Positions 19,901-31,774 of a stretch of 64,000 bases of DNA are shown here, in pieces (within the stretch, counting starts at the first letter, position 1; each line of letters starts with the position of its first letter). Both the position numbers and the translations under genes were made by a program. Under the pieces are notes generated by a model. It had not been told where the DNA came from. It did no database searches and worked only from the letters and a program-made list of their open reading frames with translations. Source of the DNA: Mesostigma viride (taxonomy: Eukaryota; Streptophyta; Mesostigmatophyceae; Mesostigmatales; Mesostigmataceae); assembly GCA_009746045.1 (NCBI GenBank), contig RPFO01000348.1, positions 1,243,801 through 1,307,800 of the forward strand, given 5' to 3'.

Positions 19901-22900
19901 CTCCCCCCACACCTGCCCTCCTCCTCCCCCCACACCTGCCCTCCTCCTCCCCCCACGCCTGCCCTCCTCCTCCCCCCACACCTGCCCTCCTCCTCCCCCC
20001 ACGCCTGCCCTCCTCCTCCCCCCACACCTGCCCTCCTCCTCCCCCCACGCCTGCCCTCCTCTCACACCTGCCCTCCTCCTCCCCCCACGCCTGCCCCAGT
20101 CGGACGGCCGTCCCATCGCGGGCCACATCAACGTAGGCCCCGCCATGTTGTCGGGCGCCAGCATGCGCGCGGATAAGATGGCCCGCTACCTGATGCACGA
20201 GATCGTCCACGTGCTCGGCTTCTCGTCCAGCCTGTACAAGTACTACCTGGACGATGACGGCCGGCCGTACCACCAGGTTACCCTGACGGTGCCCTCGCCA
20301 GGGCTCAAGCACAAGCTGCCCTTGCCACCAGGGGTGGACCCCAGCGGGAATGGGTCCAGCATGGGTGAGCGGGCAGGAAGAGAGGAGGATACAGTGAGAA
20401 GGGGGGACGGGAGTGCTAGAGCGGATGCCGTCCGAGAGGCGCGGCAGGAGGGACAGGAGGATGGATATGCTGGCGCACCCGCTACCGTCTCGCTACTGGC
20501 TACGCCACGCGTGGTGGCGATGGCGCGCCAGTATTACAACTGCCCAGACTTACAGGTAAGAAGTGATGGTGGTGTGCTCTGCTTTCTTACTGCCTGTTGC
20601 CATGCAATGCATTTTGAACAGCGAGTGTTCTGTAGAAAAGCAAAAAGGGGCCGTGTAATTTGCTCGTATTTTGGTCAAGTACAGCAAGGTCTCTTTCATT
20701 AGGACCAGGCTACATCGCTTTAAGATGCTTTCGTCACCTGCGATCCTGTTTTTATTTTTCCGATTCCGCGTTGTCTAGTACTTGCCACTGCAGCTTTGTT
20801 GCCCTGGACCTGGCAGCCTGAGCAACTTGTTATGGGAGATCACAGCAGGCGCCATTACCAGCTACGCAGCATCGCAAACTGTCTTTGTCACTGGCTGATG
20901 GGTGGGCTGAATTCCTTGCCTTTATTGCCAACCAATGCCACATTGGCCATGGGTGGGCAGGTCGGCTGGGTGTGGGCTGCGTGCCATTATCGCTCAGCAT
21001 GAGCCGAGCATGCTGACTGATGATGTATGACCACGGCAAGTCCACCAGCGATACGCGATACTCACCACCGGTGGGCACGTGGTCTGGGTCTCCAAACGCA
21101 TGTGGTGTACTGCAGGGCCTGGAGCTGGAGGACTACCAGGAGCCGAGCATGCCAGGGTCCCACTGGGAGGTACGGAAGCCAAGCCTCTTCCGATCATTGT
21201 GTGCGTCGGACCATCACATGTGTGTGGCGTGCCGTGCCGCGGTGGGATGGGATGGGATGGGATGGGATGGGATGGGGTGGGATGCGGTGGGATGGGATGG
21301 GATGGGATGGGATGGGATGGGATGGGATGGGATGGGATGGGATGGGATGGGATGGGATGGGATGGGATGGGATGGGATGGGATGGGATGGGATGGGATGG
21401 GATGGGATGGGATGGGATGGGATGGGATGGGATGGGATGGGATGGGATGGGATGGGATGGGATGGGATGGGATGGGATGGGATGGGATGGGATGGGATGG
21501 GATGGGATGGGATGGGATGGGATGGGATGGGATGGGATGGGATGGGATGGGATGGGATGGGATGGGATGGGATGGGATGGGATGGGATGGGATGGGATGG
21601 GATGGGATGGGATGGGATGGGATGGGATGGGATGGGATGGGATGGGATGGGATGGGATGGGATGCGCTGTGCTGTGCTGTGCGTACGTGCACACATGCAT
21701 GTGTCGGTGGGCCGGTGGCTCCTCCTCCTATTCTCATGAGTTGAGCCTTATATGCCAACAAATGGTTGTGGCTCATCACGGCAGTTCCATGCATTATGGT
21801 CTCGGACAAATAATAATCAGGAGCGTCTCCTCCAGAGTGGGTGGCATGTGCCAATCCACCTTTCCAGTCTCCCCTGACATGAACCTACACTTGCTCTCGT
21901 CCCTTCGTATGTGTGGCCTCACGAAATTAACTACTACTCCAGAACAAGTTGTGATGCGAGTCCCTTGAGCACATCCCTCATATGCCGGACTAGGGTTGTC
22001 CTCATCACATACCCCGCAGAAACGCCTCCTCCAAAACGAGTTCATGACGGCCAGCAGCTCCTCCGACGCGATGGTCGTCTCCTCGATGACCCTGGCGCTG
22101 CTGGAGGACACCGGCTGGTATGTGGCCGACTACAGGCTGGCGGAGCGCATCAGCTGGGGGCAAGGGCAGGGCTGCGCGTTCGCACAGGGAGGGTGCCCCG
22201 GGCTGCTGGAGGGTGGCCACAGCTGCCAGGTGCCATATTCAGTGTTCGCGGCGAGGGTGGGCACGGGCAAGGCGCAAGGATGCACTTCGGATCGCAGTGC
22301 CAAAGCGTGAGTCCTGGAGCAGTCTCTTTGATCGGGTTGCATTGTGTCCTATGGGCGATGATATGTCTTGGGCTCCAGCAAGCCAGCTTCACATTTTCTC
22401 CATTTGGTTACAGGTGCCGGCCCGTAGTTTTGCTCTTCTATGAATTCTAGTTTGCTACTCTATGCCCCCATTCCGCTTTTCGACGCCCCTCCTCGCTAGT
22501 TTGCAATACTATGCCCCTATAGTTTGCTATGCTGCACCACCACTATAGTTTGCTATCCTGCACCCTAAAGTTTGCTATCTGCACCACCCCTGTGGTTTGC
22601 TATCCTGCACCCCTAAAGTTTGCTATCTGCACCACCACTATAGTTTGCTATCCTGCACCCCTAAAGTTTGCTATTCTGCACCATCCCTATAGTTTGCTAT
22701 CCTGTACCACCCCTAAAGTTTGCTATCCTACACCACCCCTAAAGTTTTTTATCCTGCACCATCCCTATAGTTTGCTTTCCTGCACCACCCCTATAGTTTG
22801 CTAGTGCGCATCTCGAAAGTTTGCTTTAAGTGATGCCCACCGGTTTCCCTACATCCACGTCTCTATTGCTGTTGCTGTCCTAGCAGCCTTCATGCTGCCA

Positions 22901-25900
22901 GCAGGCTCGCGGTTGCGCAGCCACCTTGCTCTCTCCATCTCCATTGGCCATCGTAGCTGATACCAGAACTGTCATCCCCAGAATAGCCTTGTTGAGCGTT
23001 ATGACCATCTACCCTCGCATTTCGCTTGCGTATAGCACACACTATCTCTTCTGGGCAAGTATGTTCTCTGTTTTACCTACACTCTCTTGTTTATAGAGGC
23101 TTGTTTATAGAGGCTTCTTGTTGAGGCTTCTTGTTGAGGCTTCTTGTTAGAGGCTTCCAGTTGGCTGCCAGTGCCTCCAGGGCCGCCAAACAACAGGGCT
23201 GCCCGCTGAGCTGCAGAATGGGGAGCACGGCTGTTTCTGTGCAACAAGTAGCTTATTTGTGCGCTTGGCACATGCGCGCGAACGGGTCAACTCGTCGACC
23301 CCGGATCGACCCGGCAACGCCCTCATGTACTCATTCTGCATGGCTCCTCTGAGGCATATCCTGCGTGGGCGCCACCGAGCCTATAGGTGCCATTGATGAC
23401 ATGCAATCCATGGATGAGCACTATCCATGCTACCAAGTATGATGTGATCCAATGATGCCATCTGTGCCGTTGATCTTACCCGCAATGTTGTCGCTGCCAT
23501 CCCTCCAGCTATTGCTCCGCAAAGCTGCACGCGGCGCCGCTCCCCGCCGAGTACCAGTTCTTCGAGGACCCCCGCATGGGGGGGAGCGACGCGTTTGCAG
23601 GTAGGTGGCCATGTCCGGGTGTGTGGGTCGTGATGCGTTCGCGTGTTTGTGCCATGGGCGGCCATGACGCGTTCGCAAGGAGCGGATCTCGTATGGATCC
23701 TTTGTGCCGAGGAGCCAAAGATATTCCGTACAATTTGAACCTAACTGCCGTGACACGTTTGCAACTAGCGGATGCCTGCTTGGTTTTGCGATGCCCTGCA
23801 GGTGTGGCCGTGTCTTCCCTGTGTCGATCGTGTTTGCCATGTGTGGATCGTACCCCTACAACTTTCTAGGCAAGCAAATGGCGGTGGTGTCAGGCAAGAG
23901 GGTGAGGGCGTTGATTACCCCCAAACTTTTAGTCTCCCCACCCCAAACGATGGGTCAGTGCACTACCTTTCTGTCACCCTGGAATGCATGCATGTGCGTG
24001 CCCCAGTCACTCGCACAAGTGCTTATCATCTTGGTTTCTTTGAAGAACGGCCACAATGCCTAATCCATGCATGAAATACCGGGTTCTGCAGTTCTCTGCC
24101 GGCATGCTCCCGCTGGAAAGAAACCGGTGGATACAAACGTAGGAAGAATCTTGTTCCCTTACTACATTCCTGGTAGAAGCCACATCACAAATGGGTGGTC
24201 CATTCCTGGTAGAAGCCACATCACAAATGGGTGGTCCATTCCTGGTAGAAGCCACATCACAAATGGGTGGTCCATTCCTGGTAGAAGCCACATCACAAAT
24301 GGGTGGTCCATTCCTGGTAGAAGCCACATTACAAATGGGTGGTCCATTCCTGGTAGAAGCCACATCACAAATGGGTGGTCCATTCCTGGTAGAAGCCACA
24401 TCACAAATGGGTGGTCCATTCCTGGTAGAAGCCACATCACAAATGGGTGGTCCATTCCTGGTAGAAGCCACATCACAAATGGGTGGTCCAACATCAGGTG
24501 GAAGTTGGCACTTGCCATTCGCGTCCTTTCCCGCTTGCCTTGGATGCAAGCCCCTTGCCTTGGACGCAGGCCGATTGCCTCGGGGCTTGGCTGCAAGCCC
24601 ATGGACAACCTGATTATAACCCGCATGGCCACTGACACTGCTCCCATGCCTGTGCTCGCTGCCCATGCGTTGTCTGATTCATGCTGTACGCCGTATGGCA
24701 TCACGCGGCGCCCACCCAGACTTCTGCCCGATCCTCCAACCCTTCAAGAACGGCCTCTGCAAGGTCCCCCCCGCGACGCTCGAACTGCAACAAGACGATC
24801 GCAGCACCGGAATCTACGGGGAGGAGTTTGGGGACGCCAGCATCTGCCTGGAAACCTCCCTGCGGCCGGCCCCTGTCCGCCGTCCCCTGAAGCCGCTTCC
24901 TGGCAGGGAGCGCGCGAAGACCCTCGAGCTAATCCAGCGAGCCGCAGCCACGCGTCGAGTGACCCATGTGACAGCCCCACACTCTCAACCATACGCTCCC
25001 ATCGCCAATGTCTCCCCCATAGTGCCGTCTACCCAGGCTAAGCGGCCCTCAGGCCAGCTTGACTCGCCCTCTAGACCTGAGGCTAGCATGCCTGCCAGAC
25101 AGGCAACAGGGAAACGCTCCCATGGGGGCAAGCATGGGGAACATGAGGCTGAAGGGAAACGCTCCCATCGGGGCAAGCGGGATGCTGGCATCCGCCGCTG
25201 CTACCGGGTGGTTCCCGGCGGTTGGGGCGGGGGGGACCGGACAGGCCCTCCCCGTATCACCTTCAAATGCGAGAAAAGAGACGTGAAACCAATTCCCTTT
25301 GCCATCAGCGGCGCGCACGGGCTGAGGTCGTGGTCCTCAGGAGCGTCGCTCGCGGGAACCGTGTATGGGGACGTGGATATGAACGAGGGGAAGCGGGCAG
25401 TCATGGCCAGCAGGCGTCACATGGGCAGAAGCGCTGCAGGAAGTAGAAGTGATGTGGACAGAAGCGGTGTCGGCGTAAGTGAGGCAGGCAGGCTGACGGC
25501 GCAGCACGGCAAGGAGGCCCTCCCAAGGATGCGCCACCTGTACGGCGACGGCGGCCACAGGGCCGGCATGTGGCCGCGCGTAGGCTTCCTATCTCGCAAC
25601 AGTATCACGAGTGCAGAGGACTCACGTGCAGGGAATGCTTCTTTTGCCAAGCGGCTACCCGTGCCTTTGTGGATCACGTACGAGGGGCAGTTATCGGGAG
25701 AGGACCTGCGAACCACGGTCAGCACGCCTGGCATCACGGATCACGTTTTGCATGGTAGGGACGGGAGACATGCCGGTGACATCATGCAGACGCCACCGTA
25801 TGTGCTTAGAGCAGGCCACGGGGCGCCGCCAGCAGTCCCCCCACCGCTGACATTAGCGTCGCGCTATCTGGGACCAGCTTCCACCGCCAAAGTCGCAAGA

Positions 25901-28900
25901 TGTCGAGCCGCGGGTGACCCTGGCAGGGACGTGGATAGCGTCGCCACTGGGGTCAGTGATGGCAGCCAGGTGTGGGTTGACCCATCGAACGTGTCGCAGG
26001 CGGGGGTGGACGCGCAGGCGGGGGTGGACATGCTGGCTGGTCTGGGCCTGTCACTGTCTCATCAGGTGGTGGAGGAGGGCATGGTGGAGCAAGGTAGGGC
26101 TCGAGCTACGAGCGGGTCTGACAAGAAACGCTCTCCGCCAGTGCTGGGACGCTCCCTGCCCCCTGCCAGGGACAGCCGTGGCGCGAGGCATGGGGATGCT
26201 AGTCCCAGGCGTGGTGAAGATAACAGGGAGGACGAAGGTGCTCGTGATGGCGCAGAGGAGGATGTTGTCTCGGGCGGTTGCTTCCCTCACCAGTGCACCA
26301 CTGACGGCTCGCTGCGCATAAAGGTGGGCCCGTAGTAACTTAAGCATAATTAAGATAAGCAACCCACAAGTAAGATTGGCTATGATAAACAACCCCAGCC
26401 GCATGATGAAGCAGCAAGTAAGTCTAATTATAGCAGCCCTGGCTGGCAGCATGCTCTGGATTGAAGGAGCCTTTTTTCTTTTTACAGTGTGTATTATCGG
26501 GCTGTGCAAGCACCGCAGCGGAACAGTTCACACAAAACAGGCCCTTGCACAATCAGGCGTGAAGCCAGCGTATGGTTTGTTGGCCGAAGCCGGCTTCCAT
26601 CTCTAGAAAGGCAGGCCTGGCTGTGCTAACGCCAAAGCAGGTAAAAATTAGGTGCCTTCTTGTTACGAACGTGGCCTTCATGCCACTGTGCATGCGTCAG
26701 GTCAATGGGTTGACCTCCCTGAACGCATGTTGGTCTATGTTTCTTTCTTTGCCAGAGGTAGTCGGCTGAATTCTGGCGATACTAGCCTATAGCTGTCATT
26801 CTCACTCACGATAGCTGCTGCATCGTCTGTGGCTGTGCCCTCACCATCTCTACTCATGTGCCCTCATGTGCCCACATGTGCCCACACGTGCCCTACTGTG
26901 CCCCCTCTGGGACAGGTGTCGGGCTCCAGAAGTTCGGAACATCATGAGAACGATCCAACGTGGCGGGATGGCTACTCCCACAGGGGCCACTGGTTGGAAT
27001 GCCCCCGCCAGGGTGGGCCAGTAACCCTAGACGGCCACTTGGGCACGCTTCTCTGTCCCCCAGCTTCGGAGGTTTGCCCCCAACCCCCGCAGGTCTCCCG
27101 GAGCCATCGACTTGGGCCGGACGACCTGGCTGCTCCTGGGTTGCCAGCAGAAGGAGCCGCCGCCTCCATGATGGCAAAGGACGTGGAGGTGGGTGTGCTT
27201 GAGGGAGGCAACAACCCCGTGGTAGAAGCTGTGCCCATTGACGACGAGGGTAGTATCGAGCAGAGCATGATGAGTTCTGGTATCCGTCCCCATGTACCGG
27301 TGGCACAGGGTCCAAAGCAGCTCATTGGAGCTGGGTTTGGACCCCCCCCCACTCCCTACCCTGAGGACAACGCGGAACCCTCCATTCTCCTGGACTTGGC
27401 AGGTCGTCGAGGTGTGCGTTCTAGCCCACTCGGCACCCCTGTTGGCGGCGGCTCCTTCAACCAGGTGGTACCGGCCACTAGGGCAGGGACCAAAGAAGTG
27501 CGCAACGATCCAAGGGCACCGACGTGGCGAACGGAGATTGGAAACCAACCTGAGGCCAACGATGGCCGTGGAAACGATGGGTACATCAGGACCAAGCCTT
27601 TTTGGAAGCTTGGTAATGACGGCGGGGCGATGCGTAATGCAGCCAAGTCTCAGGGCAATAAAGCGGCGTCACAGCCGCTGTTTGTGTCCGTAAACCCGCG
27701 CCAGGGCCCTGTTGTGGGTGGCAATGAGTGCCAGATTCGCGTCTCTGGCATCGCGAGCTCTGGAGACACAGGCAGCGCGAGAGAGCTCGCGGACCGTTTC
27801 CAAGTCACGCTGTCGATGTCTGGTGGCGGTGGTTCCGGTAGCAAAGCGAGCTTCAACCCCTTGGATGGTAGTCATGCTTCTCCTACCCATGGCGGTCCCC
27901 TCATCCAGGGTCCCCCTGGCAGGTCATATCGGAGCCCGACCCGTTCAATCGAGGGGCCGCCCGGGCAAATCCAGGCTCGGGGATTCTTCCTCACGCACAC
28001 ACATGCCGGAGCAATAGGTTATCCTGATGCCAGAAGGATGGGGCGATATGGCCTTGCAAGGGAAGGGGGGCTCCACGCAGAAGATGATGCTGCACGGTTG
28101 CGGGACTCTGAGGGTGAGGGCACCCAATGGCATCTGGGCCGCATCGTGGGGGATGCCAGCAACGGTGACGGGGCCGGTCTAGTCGACGCGGGATACTTGC
28201 CAGGGGATGTCACCCCCAATGCTAAACGCATCCAAGTGGAGGTGCTGGCCGTGAACAGCTTAGCCCAGGGGATGCAGCTCCCCAGCGCCCACCGGCGCAG
28301 CTGGCATGCCATTCGGACAATGCTGCGAGAGAAGAGTTCCAGTTGGCTCAGCTTTGCACTGGGGGGTAAGGGCAGTCGAGGAGGAGGAGGCAGTCATGGT
28401 AGTGGTGGTGGTGGAAGTGGTGGTGGAGGTGGTGGTGGTGGTGGTGGTGGCGGTGGCGGTGGCGGTGGCGGTGGCAGTGGTGGTAGTGCCATGGACGCCG
28501 CTCTGGAAGTGAAGGCGGATGCCCACAACGATCCAGAGGAGGGGTCCCTGCTGGGTGCCAACGACTTTGCGGCAGGTGATGTCATCCTTTCGGTCCGCAT
28601 CCCGCCGCTGCTCACGCTTTGTGCTGCGTTCCCCGAGGGGGACCCCGAGCAAGCGCCAGGTGGCATGTGGGGAGCGGCGCAGGTAGTGCTGCGGGGAAGA
28701 CGGGGCATGATGCACCAGTTGCCCTTGCAGGGGCTGGAAGCCTCTGTTGCATGGAGCGTGCGTGACGGTGATGGTCATCATGGTGCCAATATGCAGGCGC
28801 CAGCAGACTTGACATGGGGGAATGAGGATGCGGCAGGCAGGGTGGAGGAGGGCAGGAATGACAATCAAAATTTAGATATCTCGGGGGAGGATGTCATCAA

Positions 28901-29618
28901 TCCTGACCACGTGCCTGCAGACCCTGTGAATCCTGGCAAGGAGGGGTGGGACACCGTGTCAAGGTGGGGTGCGGTGCATCATGTCTGGGATGTGGGCGTG
29001 GCTGGGGCCGGCCAAGAGCTGCAGGACATGCACAACAATGGCCCTTGCGTACTGGACATTACAGTGACTAATGTTGCGACCGGCGTTAGTGTGACCGGTT
29101 ACGGGGCGTATACAACAGTGGCGCCTGGGAAATCAAGTAGAAAAAAGCGTGGCGGAGCCTCTGGGGAATCTCACCAGGGAGCTCTTGATGAAACGTCTGA
29201 GCCATCCACCGTGTACAGCATCCTGAGGGACATGATCAACGACCCCACCTACCGCCGCCCACACAGCCACGAGTGGCACCAGCGCTGGCTGTTCAGGCAT
29301 TGCGGCATCTGGTACGGCATCGCGTGGGACATCAGCGGGTCCCTGTCGCTCATGCTTGCTATTGCCTGGTGGCTTGCGGTCCATTTTGGGCCGTTCCTCA
29401 TGGTCGCTTGCTTTCTCGCCATGCTCGTGCGAGGTGCCCGGCGCCACGCGAGCATCTCGTCGTCGATGTCGCGACGGCTGCCGCTCTATTTGCCGGGTCC
29501 CGGATGTATAAGGCGGGCGATGCTGCGGCCGTCGATCGCGATAACGGCGCGCATGGGTCACAGGCTCACGTGGCAGCGTGCGACGAGGTCGGGTGGAACT
29601 GCTTTTAGAGTAGTGTAG
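13993..29618 (+). CDS. Large leishmanolysin-like (M8) zinc metalloprotease, 10 exons
   Basis: My model joins 13993-14550, 16287-16447, 17035-17183, 18389-18498, 20100-20555, 21116-21169, 22020-22306, 23509-23600, 24720-26323 and 26916-29618. All introns are GT-AG and every phase matches, giving 2057 aa. Signal peptide at residues 1-33. Propeptide-type QCAHETL follows. Then come an NCWAVC motif, zinc site HEIVHVLGF at about 359-367 and third ligand His in GSHWE at about 494. After these are the Met-turn region (NEFMTAS), GCTSDRSAKAYC and ADFCPILQPF, in the order of the M8 family. An insertion of about 430 low-complexity residues separates these from the late motifs GCFPHQCTTDGSLRIK and LLCPPASEVC. 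The long C-terminus has an IPT/TIG-like segment (PRQGPVVGGNECQI, about 1413), a poly-Gly run (about 1646-1683) and a hydrophobic transmembrane segment (about 1960-2002). The likely product is a surface or vacuolar protease. The exon 1 donor (GTAGCA at 14551) is the least certain junction. Confidence 0.8.
17340..17966. repeat. 9-bp minisatellite (GGGCAGCAA), about 70 units, intron 3 of M8 gene
   Basis: Nearly pure GGGCAGCAA/GGGCAGCCA units. Because the unit is 9 bases without stops, several frames stay open and spell collagen-like GQQ, GSK or ARA runs. It lies between the exons ending 17183 and starting 18389, so it is not coding. Confidence 0.9.
18005..18240. repeat. 24-bp minisatellite, about 10 units, intron 3 of M8 gene
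   Basis: Units contain CCCCCAATAGTCCCCCGTAT with small variations, followed by C-homopolymers at 18243-18300. Non-coding, pyrimidine-rich. Confidence 0.85.
18953..19810. repeat. 43-bp minisatellite, about 20 units, intron 4 of M8 gene
   Basis: Unit core CTATCACCCCCATCGCTTGA then TTCGCATCGCGTATCAATCC. Copies differ by single bases (GATTCGC/GACTCGC, GCGTATC/GCATATC), with one copy missing a C. Intronic. Confidence 0.9.
19850..20095. repeat. 23-bp pyrimidine minisatellite abutting a splice acceptor
   Basis: About ten units of CCTGCCCTCCTCCTCCCCCC plus ACG/ACA run into the acceptor CCCCAG at 20094-20099 of the exon carrying HEIVH. The array forms an exceptionally long polypyrimidine tract. Confidence 0.9.
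21241..21664. repeat. GGGAT microsatellite, about 85 units, intron 6 of M8 gene
   Basis: Almost perfect 5-bp array with two early variants (GGGGT at about 21275 and GCGGT at about 21285). Open in several frames on both strands but intronic (21170-22019). Confidence 0.95.
22507..22805. repeat. 25-bp minisatellite, about 11 units, intron 7 of M8 gene
   Basis: Units such as TATAGTTTGCTATCCTGCAC followed by CACCCC, alternating with AAAGTTTGCTAT forms. Intronic. Confidence 0.85.
24168..24490. repeat. 36-bp minisatellite, nine units, intron 8 of M8 gene
   Basis: Nine near-identical 36-base units containing GGTAGAAGCCACATCACAAA. Since 36 is a multiple of three, both strands carry open repeat frames (for example PGRSHITNGWSI), but the exon junctions at 23600 and 24720 exclude them. 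Confidence 0.9.
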
Positions 29619-30048
29619 CCCTTGGGTAGACGCGGGCCTTCGATCGTTATAACCTGTGAACAGGAAATCGTTTGTGATTGCCATCATGTCGCCCCCTCCA
29701 CGGACCGGTCTGATCCGTTAAGGATCCAACCGTGGTCATGACAACATGATTACCAGATGGCAGATGTCCACACTTCGATACCTAGCCGTATTGAGTGAAT
29801 ACGTGTGTATGTAGTGCTCGTACGCACTACACGGACCACGTAAAACTATTTTTTATCTAGTACAATGTCCAACTTGCTGGCACCACTCTACGGTACAAAG
29901 AGTCTTTTTCACATGCAGGTGGTTTGTTTAACACGTATGGCTATTTAAAATAGCGCCTTAATGATTGAGAATGAATGCGAAAGACCTTTGACTTCCTATG
30001 CGTCACAGCGCACGATGGTGGCTGCTTAGCTATAAGAATACTTGTTGT
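29619..30048. other. Intergenic, 3' region of M8 gene
   Basis: AT-rich, with a short inverted motif around GTAGTGCTCGTACGCACTAC at 29812-29831. No gene recognised. Confidence 0.4.
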
Positions 30049-31262
30049 GCTATGGACTGCATCTTCTAAGGGGACTACGCCTCGCTTTACGACCTGTACG
30101 TGCCTCCATCTCCACGACCAAGGTCGCCTCCTCTTCAGCAACGGCAGCCGCTGGCAAGCGCCCACGGCAATGCCCTGCTTGGCTGCCCCCGCCCCCAGCT
30201 CCAGCACGCCATCCTCAACTCCCTTCTCCAGCGCTCTGACGGCGAGATCTGGGCTCCATCCATCTCCGCCTCCACCCTTCGTTCCATCCTCACGGAAGCC
30301 TTTCAGCAGCACGTGACCCCCCTTGCTGCTGACGTCGCAGCAATGGGTGGCCCGCTGGCTGCTGAACTTCCTCACCTCACCGCCACCTCCACTGCCATTT
30401 CCGCCTCCACTGCCGACATCAAAGCCCAGCTCCTCGACCTCGACCAACGCCTTCAAGCCACCGCCAACGCCCTTGAGAGCTTGCATGACACCGCCGGCCT
30501 CACTGCCCAGGCGGTGAAGGACATCGCCGCCCCAGCCGGCGCCTGCTGGCCCGGCCGGCGATGCTCCCTCCACCTGGGCGGAATTGCTTAAGCAGCACAC
30601 CACCTCCACCACCTCCACCATCTCGGCACAACTCAAGCAACAAGCCCTCGACCTTCGCGAGGAAGCCGACATCGCCCGGCGCAGCCACAATGTCATCGTC
30701 AAGCACTTCGACCAGCCGGCAGGTGAGACCTCCACGAGCCTTCTTGAGGCATTTAAGCGCGCCATTTTTGCCCCCATGTTACTCACTGGTGAGCTGGACA
30801 TGTCGGCTGTCCGCCTCCCCCACGCGCGGGGGAAGGCTGGCCCGGCACCCGTGCTCCTCACCTTAAGTACATGGCGCCGGCGGACAAGCTGGCGTTCCTT
30901 AAATGCCGCAAGAAGCTCTCGAGGACTCGCTTCACGCTGGACGACGACTTGACCCTGGCCCAGCAACAGCGGCGACGCGAGCTATGGCCGACCTACCTTC
31001 AGCTCCGGCAGAGCGCAGGGGCCGGGAAGCCGGTATACTGGAGGGGGGCGGTCATCCACGTTGACCACAAGCCCTGGCAGCCCCCTCCTGCCACCTCAGA
31101 CTAGGAATATATATACCAGTAGTGTAGATTAGTAAGGCTTAGCCTAGCATGTGGCCCACGCGCATGTGCGCCCATGATGGCCCCCATGGATGTTGCCTTC
31201 AGAATTTAGCCAAGCCATGCCTATAATGGCCAATGGGACCCCCATGGATGTTGCATTAAGGG
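30049..31262 (+). mobile_element. 5'-truncated LINE ORF1 pseudogene
   Basis: Begins inside ORF1 at the segment equivalent to AMDCIFFGDYAS of the intact copy (41351-42697), with a premature TAA in it. Similarity continues through frame breaks at about 30100-30580 and 30860 to the ORF1 end (GKPVYWRGAVIHVDHKPWQP) and stop at 31102-31104, then about 160 bases of the family 3' untranslated region. The stem-loop and tail are missing. Plus strand. Confidence 0.8.
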
Positions 31263-31774
31263 GAGGTGTGCCACCAAAACCCCCCAAAACTGGAATACAC
31301 TTGTTTCAATATGAATTCAATTGAATTATGCCCAGCCATGATTAGGGGCCCTAAATAACATGTTTAGTGAGTTATCCATGCATTCATTGAAGGTTCTACC
31401 CCCAACCATGCGCCGGTATCGCGCTAAAAATAGAAAAAGACGCTAATTAGGGCACAGTATGCCCCAGCCAATGCACACATCAATTCAGGCCAGCCATGAT
31501 ATTTTCCAAGCAGGTCGTGGGTGGCCAAAAATTAGAGCCACTCACAACCCATATCTGACATGCTTTAGAATTTTTATGCTCTTGCAAGTACAAAAACGCT
31601 GTTTTTCACACATGCCAAAAATAATAAAATACCAAACACATGTAAAATGGGCCAAACATGATATTTAAAATTCCATTAGTCATCGACACACACGCTCGCA
31701 AAATCTGGCTGCATTTGGACAAGCGGTGTGGAAGTTATGCTCTTTGGCAGCATGCCACCTGGGCGTCCATTATA
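31263..31774. other. AT-rich spacer, no gene seen
   Basis: Contains scattered AAAAT/CCATG-rich sequence. No LINE terminus, coding frame or RNA gene was identified. Confidence 0.4.

Noticed and set aside
21020-21968. Reading frames of repeated GMGWD or SHPIP
   Set aside because: Products of the GGGAT microsatellite in an intron.
24168-24490. CRISPR-like array
   Set aside because: Units are contiguous with no unique spacers, and the context is a eukaryotic intron. The same holds for the arrays at 18953, 49618 and 8602.
24067-24704. Repeat proteins such as PGRSHITNGWSI on both strands
   Set aside because: The 36-bp array keeps frames open; flanking splice junctions at 23600 and 24720 fit the M8 gene and exclude it.
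29133-29687. 184-aa minus-strand frame
   Set aside because: Antisense to the last protease exon, whose membrane segment and phase are well supported.
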